Of a stretch of 64,000 bases of DNA, positions 1 through 9,984 are shown piece by piece. Under the pieces are notes generated by a model. It did not search any database. It was not told the DNA's origin and saw nothing but the letters and a program-made list of their open reading frames with translations. Location: positions 1 to 64,000 of the forward strand of contig MEOF01000032.1 in the NCBI GenBank assembly GCA_001769505.1, written 5' to 3'. A program made the translations under genes and the position numbers. This stretch comes from Bacteroidetes bacterium GWF2_33_38. Lineage in GTDB: Bacteria; Bacteroidota; Bacteroidia; Bacteroidales; GWF2-33-38. The number at the start of each line of letters is the position of its first letter. The stretch's first letter is position 1.

Positions 1-338
1 CTTGCCGCATAATTTGCCCTAAAATAAGGGATGGGGTATTTTATGCTCATATTGAAACAGGGGAGTTATATATGAGTTTTGTTTCAACTTTTTTGCTTGC
101 ACATGAAATAAGAATTATTAAAAAAACAAAAATGAAATATTTTGTGATTGTATTTTGCCTGTCAACGGTTTTCAATTTTAAATTTACTTATAAATATTTT
201 TAGTTGATTCTTTTATTATGCTTGATTGATAAAGGAACGTATGGCATTTCGAAGCACCTAACTCCCATGCCACTAATCCGTTTTAAATGTCATTTCGTTC
301 AAGTTTAGCATTTATCCACACTATTTTTTTTATTGCGT

Positions 339-1523
339 TTAGTTCCGTAATTTATTTTTCTTAAAATAGTTCATCGCATAATCAATTAATTCATTATTCT
401 TTATGCTGTCATTTACAACCCCTCTGTACACATAAAAATCATCATCCTTCTTTTCTAAATCTGCTATTCCGTTTTCAAAAAATGTGACAAGATTGGTTAG
501 TTTGGCTATAACAATTTTAATGTCACTAAAAGCAGGTTTAACAAACATATTATATTCTGCTTTTGAGATTGTATAATTTGTTTCACCTCCCATATACCTA
601 GTTTTCAATGTATTGAATATGTCAATGTTTGTAAATGTCTGAACAAGCTTTTCTAAAATTTCGCCAGTTTGAATAGAAAGTTTGATGTATTCAGGTTGCA
701 CATAACTTTCTTTTTCATGGTCAAAATACGAAAACTCTCCTTGAGCAATGTAAATGAATATTCTTTGTATTTTTTGAATAAGGTTGTTTTTATTCTGGAA
801 AAATGCAATCAAAGCTATTATCATACCTGCGACTTTTCTGTCTATTGATTGCTGGTCAATAATATTTCCCTGAAATTTTATTTCAGGCAGGTCGATTGTG
901 TCAGTAATGCATTTTAAAGTTTTTTCATCTTTTGAGAAGAACATTCTATATATTTCTAAGAATTCCTTTCTTAAATAGATTTTATATAATGATTGTTTTC
1001 TTGTGGTATCGATGAAGAGTCCGTTTTGATTTGTTTCTAAGACTTGTATGATTTCACTAAATTTATCAAAAGAGTATCTCCATCTGCCCAATATTTTATC
1101 TTCTGTATTATTCAATATTTCATTAATAAAATCTATTTGTAATTGACCAAGTTTTGTGGTGTCATTATTCTTATAATTCTCCCGAGTTTGTTTCCTAACA
1201 AATACAATGAAGTTCAAATTTAGGCCATTTTTTCTTATTTTTAAAAAATGCCTGAATTCTTCAATAGTGACCGTTGTTTCTTTTCCATTATCATCAAATA
1301 TCGTCCCTGGTTCATTGCCAACTATTAGCAAATAATAATCTGACTTTTCAATTTGCATTTTACATGTTGGCAAGGAATCTTGATTACAGTTTACTCCAAA
1401 ATCAGGTTCTTCAGACATTAATACTCTAAATCCGTTTTTCCCTAAAAAATATTTTAGTGCACCTCTTAAGTCGTAAAATTCAGAGATTATCGAACTAATA
1501 AATATTGTTGGTTGTGGATTCAT
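339..1523 (-). CDS. DUF4062-like domain protein, 394 aa
   Basis: N-terminus 'TIFISSIISEFYDLRGALKYFLGKNGFRVLMSEEPDFG' resembles the DUF4062 signature (IFISSvisEf.dlR.al...G); C-terminal half not recognised. Confidence 0.7.
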   Translation of the reverse strand: MNPQPTIFISSIISEFYDLRGALKYFLGKNGFRVLMSEEPDFGVNCNQDSLPTCKMQIEKSDYYLLIVGNEPGTIFDDNGKETTVTIEEFRHFLKIRKNGLNLNFIVFVRKQTRENYKNNDTTKLGQLQIDFINEILNNTEDKILGRWRYSFDKFSEIIQVLETNQNGLFIDTTRKQSLYKIYLRKEFLEIYRMFFSKDEKTLKCITDTIDLPEIKFQGNIIDQQSIDRKVAGMIIALIAFFQNKNNLIQKIQRIFIYIAQGEFSYFDHEKESYVQPEYIKLSIQTGEILEKLVQTFTNIDIFNTLKTRYMGGETNYTISKAEYNMFVKPAFSDIKIVIAKLTNLVTFFENGIADLEKKDDDFYVYRGVVNDSIKNNELIDYAMNYFKKNKLRN

Positions 1524-1564
1524 TGTCTTATCTAATTAAGGCAACTAACTTATGTCAATGTCTA

Positions 1565-4500
1565 TCATTTAAGTTTTATTAATTTCTTTATTTCGTAAAG
1601 TTTATCGTCAAACGAAATATTTAGCAAATAAACACCTTCAGAATAACCGTATTTTTCAGGATTAAAGCTTAATGTATATAAATCCTCATCTTGTTCGTTG
1701 TTGACTAAGCTAGTTATTAAATTTCCCAACACATCGTAGGCTTCTATTTTCACAAACGATTTTTTGTCGAGAAAATACATAATTTGAATTTCATCAGTAA
1801 AAGGATTCGGATACGCTTTCACAAACGAATTATCGTTATTGCTTGTGTTAATTGTCAGTGTTGAATCTTGAACATAAATAAAATTTGGTCGAATCAATGT
1901 GTCAACACAAAACGAATTTTCGACAACCAACATCACACTAAAATATCCAGTATAGGCATATGTTTCGTATGGATTTATATCGGTAGAAATAGTTCCGTTT
2001 CCAAAATCCCAATAATAATTGTTAGCATTCTCCGAAGTATTTGTAAATAAAACGAGTAAAGGTTTTGTTCCTTCGTTTACATTAACCATAAACGAAGCCG
2101 TTGGAGTTTGATTTACAGTAATATAATTATCAAGCAAAAGCGAATCGGAACCATTCGAGCCAAAAGCAACAAGTTTTACATTGTATGTTCCTGAATTTGA
2201 ATAAAAAACAGTAGGGTTTTCGTCAGTGCTTGTAGCCAGATTTCCTCCTTCAAAAGTCCAAAGAAATGAGCTTGCATTTATCGATAAGTTTGAAAAATGA
2301 ATCAATTCATTTGTACATGGTGAATTGTTATCAGCTTCAAAATTCACCGTAATCGGTGCTTTTATCAACACGCCGTCCGACGACGAAATATCAGATTCAA
2401 GTCCTGCTCCGTTAATTGATTTTACCGAAATATAATACGTGTTTTCGAAAACCAAATTTAATCCTAATAAGCTAACTATTGTATCAAGTCCAATACTAGC
2501 CCAATCTACCAAATCGTTACTCCCTTGTGAAGTGCCGATTGCATATATATATTCAGAAATATCGGAATTTTCATCGTACGATGAATTCCAAAAAGCGGAA
2601 TAAGATGTATTATCAAAACTTGTATCAATATCAGCAACTGTGCCGTCGAATATTGCTGAAATGCTTGGCTTAGTCCAATCAATATTCACATTGCGACTTG
2701 CGATTTCCGAAATATTTTGAGCTTCGTCAAAAATTACTGATTTAATTCTTGCAGATGGCGTAGCTGAATTTTCGTTTTGATATCGAATTTCTGAACTTAG
2801 GTCTCCAATCGAAATAAGTTCGCTTTCGCTTCTTGATTTGTAAATTTTAATATCATCATAAAGTACATCTGCATTTCCGGTTCGAAGCGAAATAGCTGTT
2901 GCCGATTGGTATGGAGTAGCATCAGTATACGTTCCAACCAACTCGTTGTTTTGATATACATTCAGCACTCCACTTATAGGATTGAAAGTAGCTTTATAAT
3001 CGTACCAAACATTTGCGTTTGCTGTCAACTGGAAACTTTCTTTCAAATTTATTGTCCCTAATTCAGACCTATATATTTCTAGAGCAAAGTCATCGACTCT
3101 GAAATATAGCATGTAGGCTTCGCCACGATATGTTGCAGTTGGGTCGCTGGCAAAAATATACATTCCGGCACGACGGTTTGTTCCTGTTCCATTAATATTC
3201 ATTTGCCAATGATATAAATACACGTAATTGCTATCTTGCTCAACGGAAGCGTACATATTTGGGTGTGTTACCGTTTGGTCGGTCTGATTCAAATGCCCAT
3301 CGGTAATTACCCACGTTCCCGATTCTGCTGTCCATTCTGAATGTATTTCGTTTTCAAAATTATCGTTAAAAAAACCGAACCCTTTATTAGCACGCCATTC
3401 TGTTCCGTTCCAGTCGAGTACTTGATAAAATCGCTCACTTACAGCAACATTGTCGTTATCTAAAAAAGTTGTCGAAAAATTTGAAGTTTCCCACTCATTC
3501 GCTGCAATTGAAGTTGTTGGTAAAATATTATCAATTGTACATTGCCATATTGCCGAAAATCCGGGTTTTACAGTTGCTCCATCAGAAAAAAAACGGAGCG
3601 TCAAAGCATTGGTCGAAGAAACAATAGTTCCAGGACTAACAGTTCCTGAATAACCTCCAATTAAATTATCGGTACCTATTCCATCGTAAATCCAAAGCGA
3701 GTCCCATCCAGATTCAAGACTGAATGAAGTAAAAGTCAAGGTCAAGCCTGTGGCTCCTGTAGGAGCAATTGAATACGTGTAGTTTTCGTCGTCGTAATGG
3801 TCTTTATTTGGACCGCCCATATCATAAATAGTATCGGTACATTCAACTACAGCACAATCGGTAAATTTTTCACTTATTGCATCCCAATATTCGTCGTAAC
3901 CATCGTCGTATCCCATAGCCCAAATTCCAATCCCTCCTATTCCTCGTTGATTTACAAAATCGAAACGTTTTAACATACTGTATTTATTATCAAAAAAACA
4001 TTGTCGCCATTCTGTACCATTATGAAAAACATAAACAGGATTACAGCTGTTTGTATTAAACTGATAATTTGCAGGAGAATAGTATCCCGACACATTGTTT
4101 TTAATGGTAACATAAGTTCTTGATGCACTATTCGGAGCTCCATTTACTGCTGAAGGAATTGAACTAGATGTTGTTCCGTATTCCCTTCCATAATAAGGTA
4201 ATCCAAGTATAAGTTTTGATGGAGAAACTCCTCTATCTAAATATGAGGTTACAGTTTTTGAAATGGTATAATTATAGGTTGTAGCATCGTTATAAAAATG
4301 GTATAATGGATCGTTTGGTCCAGCTGTTGTGCTTCCAGAATAGTAATAATCATAGCCCATAATGACAAACAAATCGACATAATTATTCAAAACAGGAATG
4401 TCAAAAACACTACTCCAATCAACAGCGTAAAGAGCAACGCTCACTTGAGACCCAGGAATATCAGTATGAAAACGATTGCAGAGAGCAATCATAAAATTAG

Positions 4501-5047
4501 TAAAATCTGCTTTATTAGTAGAGCCTAAACCCTCAAAATCAATATTAACGCCATGTGCTCCACGAGATTGAACCAAACTAACTAAATTATCAATCAAGGT
4601 ATTCATACTGGTAGAACTGCCAAAAAAAGTTGCATGATCTTCAAACAGTGTAACGCACAAATTAACTCTTTTGCCATTTGCAAGAGCTTCATCAACTACA
4701 TTTGCTGTAGCCCAACTACTTGTTGTATTGGCTTCACCAGTGCTTGGATTAACCTGATACGAAAAATAAGATAAGTCAGAGATTAAGTTCCAATCGTAAT
4801 TTACCTCTAATCCATTCGACCATGATGGATGCCAACCAAATACAATTTTATTCAAATTGCACGATTGCATCGCTTTATTTTCTGCTTTCATAGCTGGTTT
4901 ATTCGTAGCCTGATAATATTCGCCCGAAAATCCTAAACTATTATAATATTCAGTTTCTTGTTGGTGTATCGAAATATGATTAGCCGTTTGAGAAAAAATA
5001 TTTATGCTAAACATGAGTAAAATCAACATTAATACTTGTCTTTTCAT
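1565..5047 (-). CDS. Secreted multidomain GH18 (chitinase-like) protein with CUB, LamG-like and PKD domains and T9SS type A sorting domain
   Basis: Signal peptide; GH18 motif 'GAHGVNIDFEGL' (DxxDxE-like: VNIDFEG); 'YDMGGPNKDHYDDENYTYSIAP...GWDSLWIYDG' CUB-like; two PKD motifs (YYWDFGNG..., FLWTFEGG...); C-terminal 'AYPNPFTDEIQI...GVYLLNI' T9SS CTD. Confidence 0.85.
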   Translation of the reverse strand: MKRQVLMLILLMFSINIFSQTANHISIHQQETEYYNSLGFSGEYYQATNKPAMKAENKAMQSCNLNKIVFGWHPSWSNGLEVNYDWNLISDLSYFSYQVNPSTGEANTTSSWATANVVDEALANGKRVNLCVTLFEDHATFFGSSTSMNTLIDNLVSLVQSRGAHGVNIDFEGLGSTNKADFTNFMIALCNRFHTDIPGSQVSVALYAVDWSSVFDIPVLNNYVDLFVIMGYDYYYSGSTTAGPNDPLYHFYNDATTYNYTISKTVTSYLDRGVSPSKLILGLPYYGREYGTTSSSIPSAVNGAPNSASRTYVTIKNNVSGYYSPANYQFNTNSCNPVYVFHNGTEWRQCFFDNKYSMLKRFDFVNQRGIGGIGIWAMGYDDGYDEYWDAISEKFTDCAVVECTDTIYDMGGPNKDHYDDENYTYSIAPTGATGLTLTFTSFSLESGWDSLWIYDGIGTDNLIGGYSGTVSPGTIVSSTNALTLRFFSDGATVKPGFSAIWQCTIDNILPTTSIAANEWETSNFSTTFLDNDNVAVSERFYQVLDWNGTEWRANKGFGFFNDNFENEIHSEWTAESGTWVITDGHLNQTDQTVTHPNMYASVEQDSNYVYLYHWQMNINGTGTNRRAGMYIFASDPTATYRGEAYMLYFRVDDFALEIYRSELGTINLKESFQLTANANVWYDYKATFNPISGVLNVYQNNELVGTYTDATPYQSATAISLRTGNADVLYDDIKIYKSRSESELISIGDLSSEIRYQNENSATPSARIKSVIFDEAQNISEIASRNVNIDWTKPSISAIFDGTVADIDTSFDNTSYSAFWNSSYDENSDISEYIYAIGTSQGSNDLVDWASIGLDTIVSLLGLNLVFENTYYISVKSINGAGLESDISSSDGVLIKAPITVNFEADNNSPCTNELIHFSNLSINASSFLWTFEGGNLATSTDENPTVFYSNSGTYNVKLVAFGSNGSDSLLLDNYITVNQTPTASFMVNVNEGTKPLLVLFTNTSENANNYYWDFGNGTISTDINPYETYAYTGYFSVMLVVENSFCVDTLIRPNFIYVQDSTLTINTSNNDNSFVKAYPNPFTDEIQIMYFLDKKSFVKIEAYDVLGNLITSLVNNEQDEDLYTLSFNPEKYGYSEGVYLLNISFDDKLYEIKKLIKLK

Positions 5048-5071
5048 CTGTTTATTTTTTGAATATTGTTT

Positions 5072-5557
5072 TTATTTGTAAAAAATATTTGTAAATGTAC
5101 CGTTTAAAACCGTAAAAACTAAAACCTGATAGCAGTCAACCTTATTTCCTTTATTTTCAGCAATAGACCATAAATTCGGCATTTTTTTGAGTTTTTCAAT
5201 AATTTTTTCTTCAAGTACTCGCAAACTATCAGGTTGGTTTCCTAAGATATTGTAATTTCCAACTTGTCCCTCACAATTAACTATAAACGAAATATACGAA
5301 CGAAAAACTTGCTCGCTATTTTCGCTGTGATCTAGAGTAATTTTATCGAAATATCTTCTTATTTCCAATGTGCCACCTTCATATTCAGGAGTTGATTTTG
5401 GTTCTTTAATATCTTTTAACACAGCTCTAAGTTGGTAATTATCAACGCTGTAAATATTCTTTTCATCACAAATAGTAAATGGTTTGGTTTCAGAAATTTG
5501 AGCAAATAAATTTACAATTTGCCACAAAAAAATATTTATAAAAAGCAATCGTTTCAT
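5072..5557 (-). CDS. Secreted hypothetical protein, possibly TonB C-terminal-like
   Basis: 161 aa ORF with signal peptide; 'YISFIVNCEGQVGNYNILG' loosely TonB-C-like. Confidence 0.5.
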   Translation of the reverse strand: MKRLLFINIFLWQIVNLFAQISETKPFTICDEKNIYSVDNYQLRAVLKDIKEPKSTPEYEGGTLEIRRYFDKITLDHSENSEQVFRSYISFIVNCEGQVGNYNILGNQPDSLRVLEEKIIEKLKKMPNLWSIAENKGNKVDCYQVLVFTVLNGTFTNIFYK

Positions 5558-5617
5558 TTTAAAATTGATTTAAAACAAATTTATCAAATATTTATGTAAA
5601 AATGAAGATAATTATAA

Positions 5618-5646
5618 TTTGAGATGGAATTTGTTTTTTACTTTTG
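5618..5646 (+). promoter_or_regulatory. Bacteroidetes-type promoter (TTTG-N17-TACTTTTG)
   Basis: TTTG at 5618-5621 and TACTTTTG at 5639-5646, 17-nt spacing, 22 nt upstream of the proposed ATG at 5669. Confidence 0.6.
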
Positions 5647-5668
5647 CAAAGAATTAAAAAATATTTAT

Positions 5669-6130
5669 ATGTTGCAACGTATTCAAAGTATATATCTTTT
5701 ATTATCAGCAGTATTTTCAGGATTAATTTTTATGATTCCACTCGCTGAATATATTGATGGAGCTTCGCAAGTTTACGAATTAAGTTTTTGGAAATTTCAA
5801 AGCTTGTCAGCAGGAGCAGAAATAAGTTTTTTGGTCTATCCTATTGCTTTTTTTGCAGGGCTTTCGACCTTGTTGAATTTAGTATCCATATTTTTGTTTA
5901 AAAAGCGTGTATTGCAAATGCGTATTTCTGTTTTCACAATCATTATGCTTTTAGCATTAATTTCATTTGCTGCTTTTTACATTTTTAAATTTAAAAGTGA
6001 CCTTAACGCTGATGTTGCCATCGGCATTTCATCTTTTTTTCCTCTTATTTCAATAATACTCACATTATTGGCATTCAGAGGTATTGCTAGAGATGAAAAT
6101 CTAGTTCGCTCGGTTGATAGAATTCGATAA
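5669..6130 (+). CDS. DUF4293-like integral membrane protein
   Basis: 'MLQRIQSIYLLLSAVFSGLIFMIPLAEY', four hydrophobic segments; start placed at 5669 rather than 5624 because a promoter lies in the upstream extension. Confidence 0.75.
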   Translation: MLQRIQSIYLLLSAVFSGLIFMIPLAEYIDGASQVYELSFWKFQSLSAGAEISFLVYPIAFFAGLSTLLNLVSIFLFKKRVLQMRISVFTIIMLLALISFAAFYIFKFKSDLNADVAIGISSFFPLISIILTLLAFRGIARDENLVRSVDRIR

Positions 6131-6131
6131 T

Positions 6132-6938
6132 TTATTCGACTTCTTTTTCAGCATAATTCGATTTAGTCTTTTTGTTTTTAATACATACATCTTTCGATTT
6201 GTCTAAAATGTTGATTGTAGGTGTGCCTCGATACTTAACCTGACTGTCGTTTCGTGCTGTTACATTCATAGTTTCGACAACATTTACGTGAGCTTCACCA
6301 ATACCCGAAATATCGATATTACATGTTACAGCGTACATATTAAAGGCTTTCATGTAGCTTTCGTCTTCCATATTAACATTGAATATTTGGGTGGTTCCAT
6401 TTAAAATTGCAAAGCCGAAATCTTGAATGTTGCATGTTAAATTATTTGTCAAAACATTTAATGTAAGAGAAACCTCATCAGTAATTGTTGCGGTTAAATC
6501 ATTGTAATAACCGTTAATAATTATAAATCCGTAACCCGACAAAGTGCAATTGAATGAATTTGTTGTTGTTTTAAGTTTCAAATCGCTGTCACTTTCGGGT
6601 AAGGAAATATGAATATTATCGGCAACATAAGGATAAAAAGTTAAATCTGAATTTCCAACCGCAGTCAGAGTTTTCAGTTTACGAGTGGTAAGAAAAATGT
6701 TAATGGCTCTACCCTCTTTAACTTTTTGAATTGATGAAATAAACAAGGTGGAATCGTGAACATTTGTTTTTAATAATTGATTTGAAAGGCTGTCGGTTTC
6801 GATAACGATTACGTCGCTATTCCCTTCAAACACATAAAGGTTGAAGTTTCCATCAATGTTCAGATTTACAAATGCTTCGGTTTCTCGTTCGTAGGTTAAA
6901 AGACTTGAGGCGGGATTTGGTTGACTAAATGCACACAT
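6132..6938 (-). CDS. GIN domain (DUF2807, head/auto-transporter adhesin-like) protein
   Basis: Repeating beta-helix-like pattern 'FNLYVFEGNSDVIVIETDS...LKTLTAVGNSDLTF...SGIGEAHVNV' typical of DUF2807. Confidence 0.75.
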   Translation of the reverse strand: MCAFSQPNPASSLLTYERETEAFVNLNIDGNFNLYVFEGNSDVIVIETDSLSNQLLKTNVHDSTLFISSIQKVKEGRAINIFLTTRKLKTLTAVGNSDLTFYPYVADNIHISLPESDSDLKLKTTTNSFNCTLSGYGFIIINGYYNDLTATITDEVSLTLNVLTNNLTCNIQDFGFAILNGTTQIFNVNMEDESYMKAFNMYAVTCNIDISGIGEAHVNVVETMNVTARNDSQVKYRGTPTINILDKSKDVCIKNKKTKSNYAEKEVE

Positions 6939-7204
6939 TGTGCTGATTGCTAGGCTGCATAATAGTACTGCTCTTCTTATTATGCAATTTACTTTCGTGT
7001 TTTCATAACTCCATATTTAATTGGTTTGGATTTCTAATTGCTTGTACGTGAAAAGACGTATTTTAGTTTCAGTTTTTTTACTGAAAATATGATTTTTATA
7101 AACTACCTCCTATTAGAGCCGCATTGGTATTAGAATTTTGATAATTGTTTATTTATACCGATAGTGAGAATAAAAAATTGGAGAAATTTTCAATGAAAAA
7201 AATA

Positions 7205-7609
7205 TTATAATTCCACCTTCTTCAAATTATCATTAATAATATTCAATAAATTGCTAAGTGGCGTAGTTGCCATCATTTTAAGTACTGGATTTAAGTCTGC
7301 TTCAAAACTTACTTGGCTTTGACATGAGTTTGCAGAAATTTCTTCAAAAATAAAATTCATTTTTAACTCAAAAGGAGCTTCTCCATTATCTATAAAACTT
7401 ACCTGTGAATATTCAATTTTATCGCTAACTCGTAAACTTAACGATGACAAATTTTTAATACGGAATTTGCAACTGTCTTTGGTTGAAGACCAATTTTCGA
7501 TTTTTTCTTCGGGTAACAATTTTATGAAATTATTACAATTTTCAACAAATTCATAAATTTGTTTTGCTGAAACACTTAATACGTTTTTTTTGCTTTCGAG
7601 TTTTGTCAT
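7205..7609 (-). CDS. SRPBCC-like protein
   Basis: 'MTKLESKKNVLSVSAKQIYEFVENCNNFIKLLPEEKIENW' resembles START/SRPBCC fold proteins next to pyrE in Bacteroidetes; start inferred at MTKL. Confidence 0.6.
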   Translation of the reverse strand: MTKLESKKNVLSVSAKQIYEFVENCNNFIKLLPEEKIENWSSTKDSCKFRIKNLSSLSLRVSDKIEYSQVSFIDNGEAPFELKMNFIFEEISANSCQSQVSFEADLNPVLKMMATTPLSNLLNIINDNLKKVEL

Positions 7610-8241
7610 TATGCTTTCCAATTTGCAGGGTCAACTCTCCATTTTTTTAAGTTCTCGACGTCGCTTTGAGTAATATAATTTGATTCTAGAGCGTAGTCAA
7701 TCAGTGCATTGTAATTGCTTAATGTATATAAAGAACATTTTGATTCAAGAAATGCATCAGCCGATTTTTGAAATAAATACGAGAAAATAGCAACCATTCC
7801 CAAGACTTCGCAGCCTGCTTCACGCAATGCTTCAACCGCCTTTAAACTGCTTCCTCCAGTCGAAATTAAATCTTCAATAACAACTACTTTTTGACCTGCA
7901 GCGATGTCGCCTTCAATCAAATTTTCCATTCCGTGAGCTTTAGCAGACGAGCGAATATAAACAAATGGTAATCCAAGCTTTTCGGCAACCAATGCTCCTT
8001 GTGCTATTGCTCCTGTAGCAACTCCTGCAATAACTTCTACATCAATAAATTTTTCTTTTATTAATTCGCAAAACGAATCTCGAACATAAGTTCTAATTTC
8101 GGGATACGACAAGGTTTTTCGATTATCGCAATAAATTGGAGATTTCCATCCCGATGCCCAAGTAAACGGATTTGTTGGTTCTAATTTTATTGCTTTAATT
8201 TGTATTAGATAACGGGCTATATTTTTTTCGATATTTTTCAT
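7609..8241 (-). CDS. pyrE: Orotate phosphoribosyltransferase
   Basis: 'TNPFTWASGWKSPIYCDNRKTLSYPEIR', PRPP motif 'VVVIEDLISTGGSSLKAVEAL'; start set at MKNIEKNIARYL (ATG complement 8239-8241). Confidence 0.93.
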   Translation of the reverse strand: MKNIEKNIARYLIQIKAIKLEPTNPFTWASGWKSPIYCDNRKTLSYPEIRTYVRDSFCELIKEKFIDVEVIAGVATGAIAQGALVAEKLGLPFVYIRSSAKAHGMENLIEGDIAAGQKVVVIEDLISTGGSSLKAVEALREAGCEVLGMVAIFSYLFQKSADAFLESKCSLYTLSNYNALIDYALESNYITQSDVENLKKWRVDPANWKA

Positions 8242-8242
8242 A

Positions 8243-8866
8243 ATGCAAATGTATAAAGTTTTTTTTAATGAACGATTTGTTTTATTAACTGATAAGATTG
8301 GTTCATTAAATCTTAAAGGAAATGTTTTATATATTGAATATTGGAATAAATCGTCGATTAACATTTTGATTGACAGGTTTAATAAGAACAAAACCATTGA
8401 CAAACTTGTTATTTATTATCACGATTTAAATGAGTTGTGGTTCGTTTTTCAATCTTGTTTTTATTTTATCGAAGCGGCTGGCGGTTTTATCAAAAATCAA
8501 CATGAAGAAATTTTGTTGATGAAAAGAAATAACATGTGGGATTTGCCGAAAGGGAAGCTTGAAAAAAATGAATTGCCTAAACTTGCAGCTATTCGCGAGG
8601 TTTCGGAGGAATGTGGAATACATAATCATGAGATAGTTAATACGTTAAATCCTACATATCACACGTTTTTGATAAACGATGAAAAAATGTTAAAAAAAAC
8701 ATATTGGTATGAGATGAAATATTCGGGCAACGAAAAACTTGTTCCTCAAATCGAAGAGGGAATTACCGACGTTGTTTGGGTTAAACAAGACGAAATTGAA
8801 ATATATTTCCCTAAAATGTACAAATCAATAATTGAGGTTATTAAAGAAGCCTCTCATAAAAAATAA
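8243..8866 (+). CDS. NUDIX hydrolase
   Basis: Nudix box 'GKLEKNELPKLAAIREVSEECGI'. Confidence 0.9.
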   Translation: MQMYKVFFNERFVLLTDKIGSLNLKGNVLYIEYWNKSSINILIDRFNKNKTIDKLVIYYHDLNELWFVFQSCFYFIEAAGGFIKNQHEEILLMKRNNMWDLPKGKLEKNELPKLAAIREVSEECGIHNHEIVNTLNPTYHTFLINDEKMLKKTYWYEMKYSGNEKLVPQIEEGITDVVWVKQDEIEIYFPKMYKSIIEVIKEASHKK

Positions 8867-8870
8867 ATTT

Positions 8871-9293
8871 ATGTTTACTTGGAACGAAAAATACTCTGTT
8901 GGCTTTGATGAGATTGATACTCAGCATAAAAAATTTCTGATATTAACCGACGAAGTCCGTGATTTGATAGGAAAAGGAGAACATGAAAATACGGTTTTGA
9001 ATAAAGTTAATGAGTTGTTTAATTATGCGAAATGGCATTTCGATACGGAAAATATTTATATGAAAAAGTGTCGTTACGAGTACGTTGAAGAACACTCAAA
9101 TGAGCATAAAAAAATTATTGAGAAGATTCAAGTATTAAGAAACGACTTGGGAAAATTCGATGCCGATTTTGGAACCGAATTAATGTTACTTGTCAAAGAT
9201 TGGTTTTTAAATCATTTATTGACTACTGATAGAAAACTCTACAATTGTATTAAGGAGAGAAATATGGAAGACGAGATTATTTTTGACAAGTAA
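8871..9293 (+). CDS. Bacteriohemerythrin
   Basis: 'WNEKYSVGFDEIDTQHKKFL...HFDTENIYMKKCRYEYVEEHSNEHKKII...DWFLNHLLTTDRKL': hemerythrin His/Glu/Asp ligands; start at MFTWNEKYS. Confidence 0.92.
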   Translation: MFTWNEKYSVGFDEIDTQHKKFLILTDEVRDLIGKGEHENTVLNKVNELFNYAKWHFDTENIYMKKCRYEYVEEHSNEHKKIIEKIQVLRNDLGKFDADFGTELMLLVKDWFLNHLLTTDRKLYNCIKERNMEDEIIFDK

Positions 9294-9377
9294 TCTTATT
9301 TAATATTCTAAATATTAGACCGTTATAAAATGTTAAAAAAAATTAATATTTCTTTTTAATCGCTTCTTTTTTTAAGG

Positions 9378-9385
9378 TATCTTTG
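9378..9385 (+). promoter_or_regulatory. Putative -7 element TATCTTTG upstream of bcp
   Basis: Matches TAnnTTTG, 25 nt upstream of ORF start; -33 element not clear. Confidence 0.4.
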
Positions 9386-9409
9386 TAAGAAATCATAAAG
9401 ATTAGCAAC

Positions 9410-9865
9410 ATGATGCAACTAAAAGAAGGCGATTTCGCTCCAATTTTCAAGGCTAAAAATCAACACGGTGAATTAGTTAAGTTGGATTCACTTAAAGGAC
9501 AGAAAGTAGTTTTATATTTTTATCCGAAAGATAATACACCTGGATGTACATCAGAAGCTTGTGATTTGAGAGATAATTATCAAAAATTTATAAAGCAAGG
9601 CTACATTATATTAGGAGTAAGCCCAGACTCTGAAAAATCGCATTCAAATTTTATTTCAAAATACAATCTTCCCTTTGCATTATTAGCAGATACTGAAAAA
9701 GAAATTGCTAAAGCTTATGGCGTATGGACTGAAAAGAAAATGTATGGAAAATCGTATATGGGAATATTACGAACCACATTTATCATATCAGAAGAAGGAA
9801 AAATCGAAAAAATAATTACAAAAGTTGATACAAAAGCACATTCTATTCAAATTATTAATGGTTAA
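9410..9865 (+). CDS. bcp: Thioredoxin-dependent thiol peroxidase (BCP-type peroxiredoxin)
   Basis: 'GQKVVLYFYPKDNTPGCTSEACDLRDNY'. Confidence 0.93.
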   Translation: MMQLKEGDFAPIFKAKNQHGELVKLDSLKGQKVVLYFYPKDNTPGCTSEACDLRDNYQKFIKQGYIILGVSPDSEKSHSNFISKYNLPFALLADTEKEIAKAYGVWTEKKMYGKSYMGILRTTFIISEEGKIEKIITKVDTKAHSIQIING

Positions 9866-9984
9866 TTATAAATTGTTAATTGATTTTATATTTTATTGCA
9901 AATTGAAAATTACTAATTACTAATTGCTAATTAAATTCAACTTTACAAACTTGATGAACTTTACAAACATTTAACTCAAAAAAT

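Noticed and set aside
1-338. Possible gene remnant at the left edge
   Set aside because: No ORF of useful length and no recognisable peptide; cannot be supported without sequence to the left.
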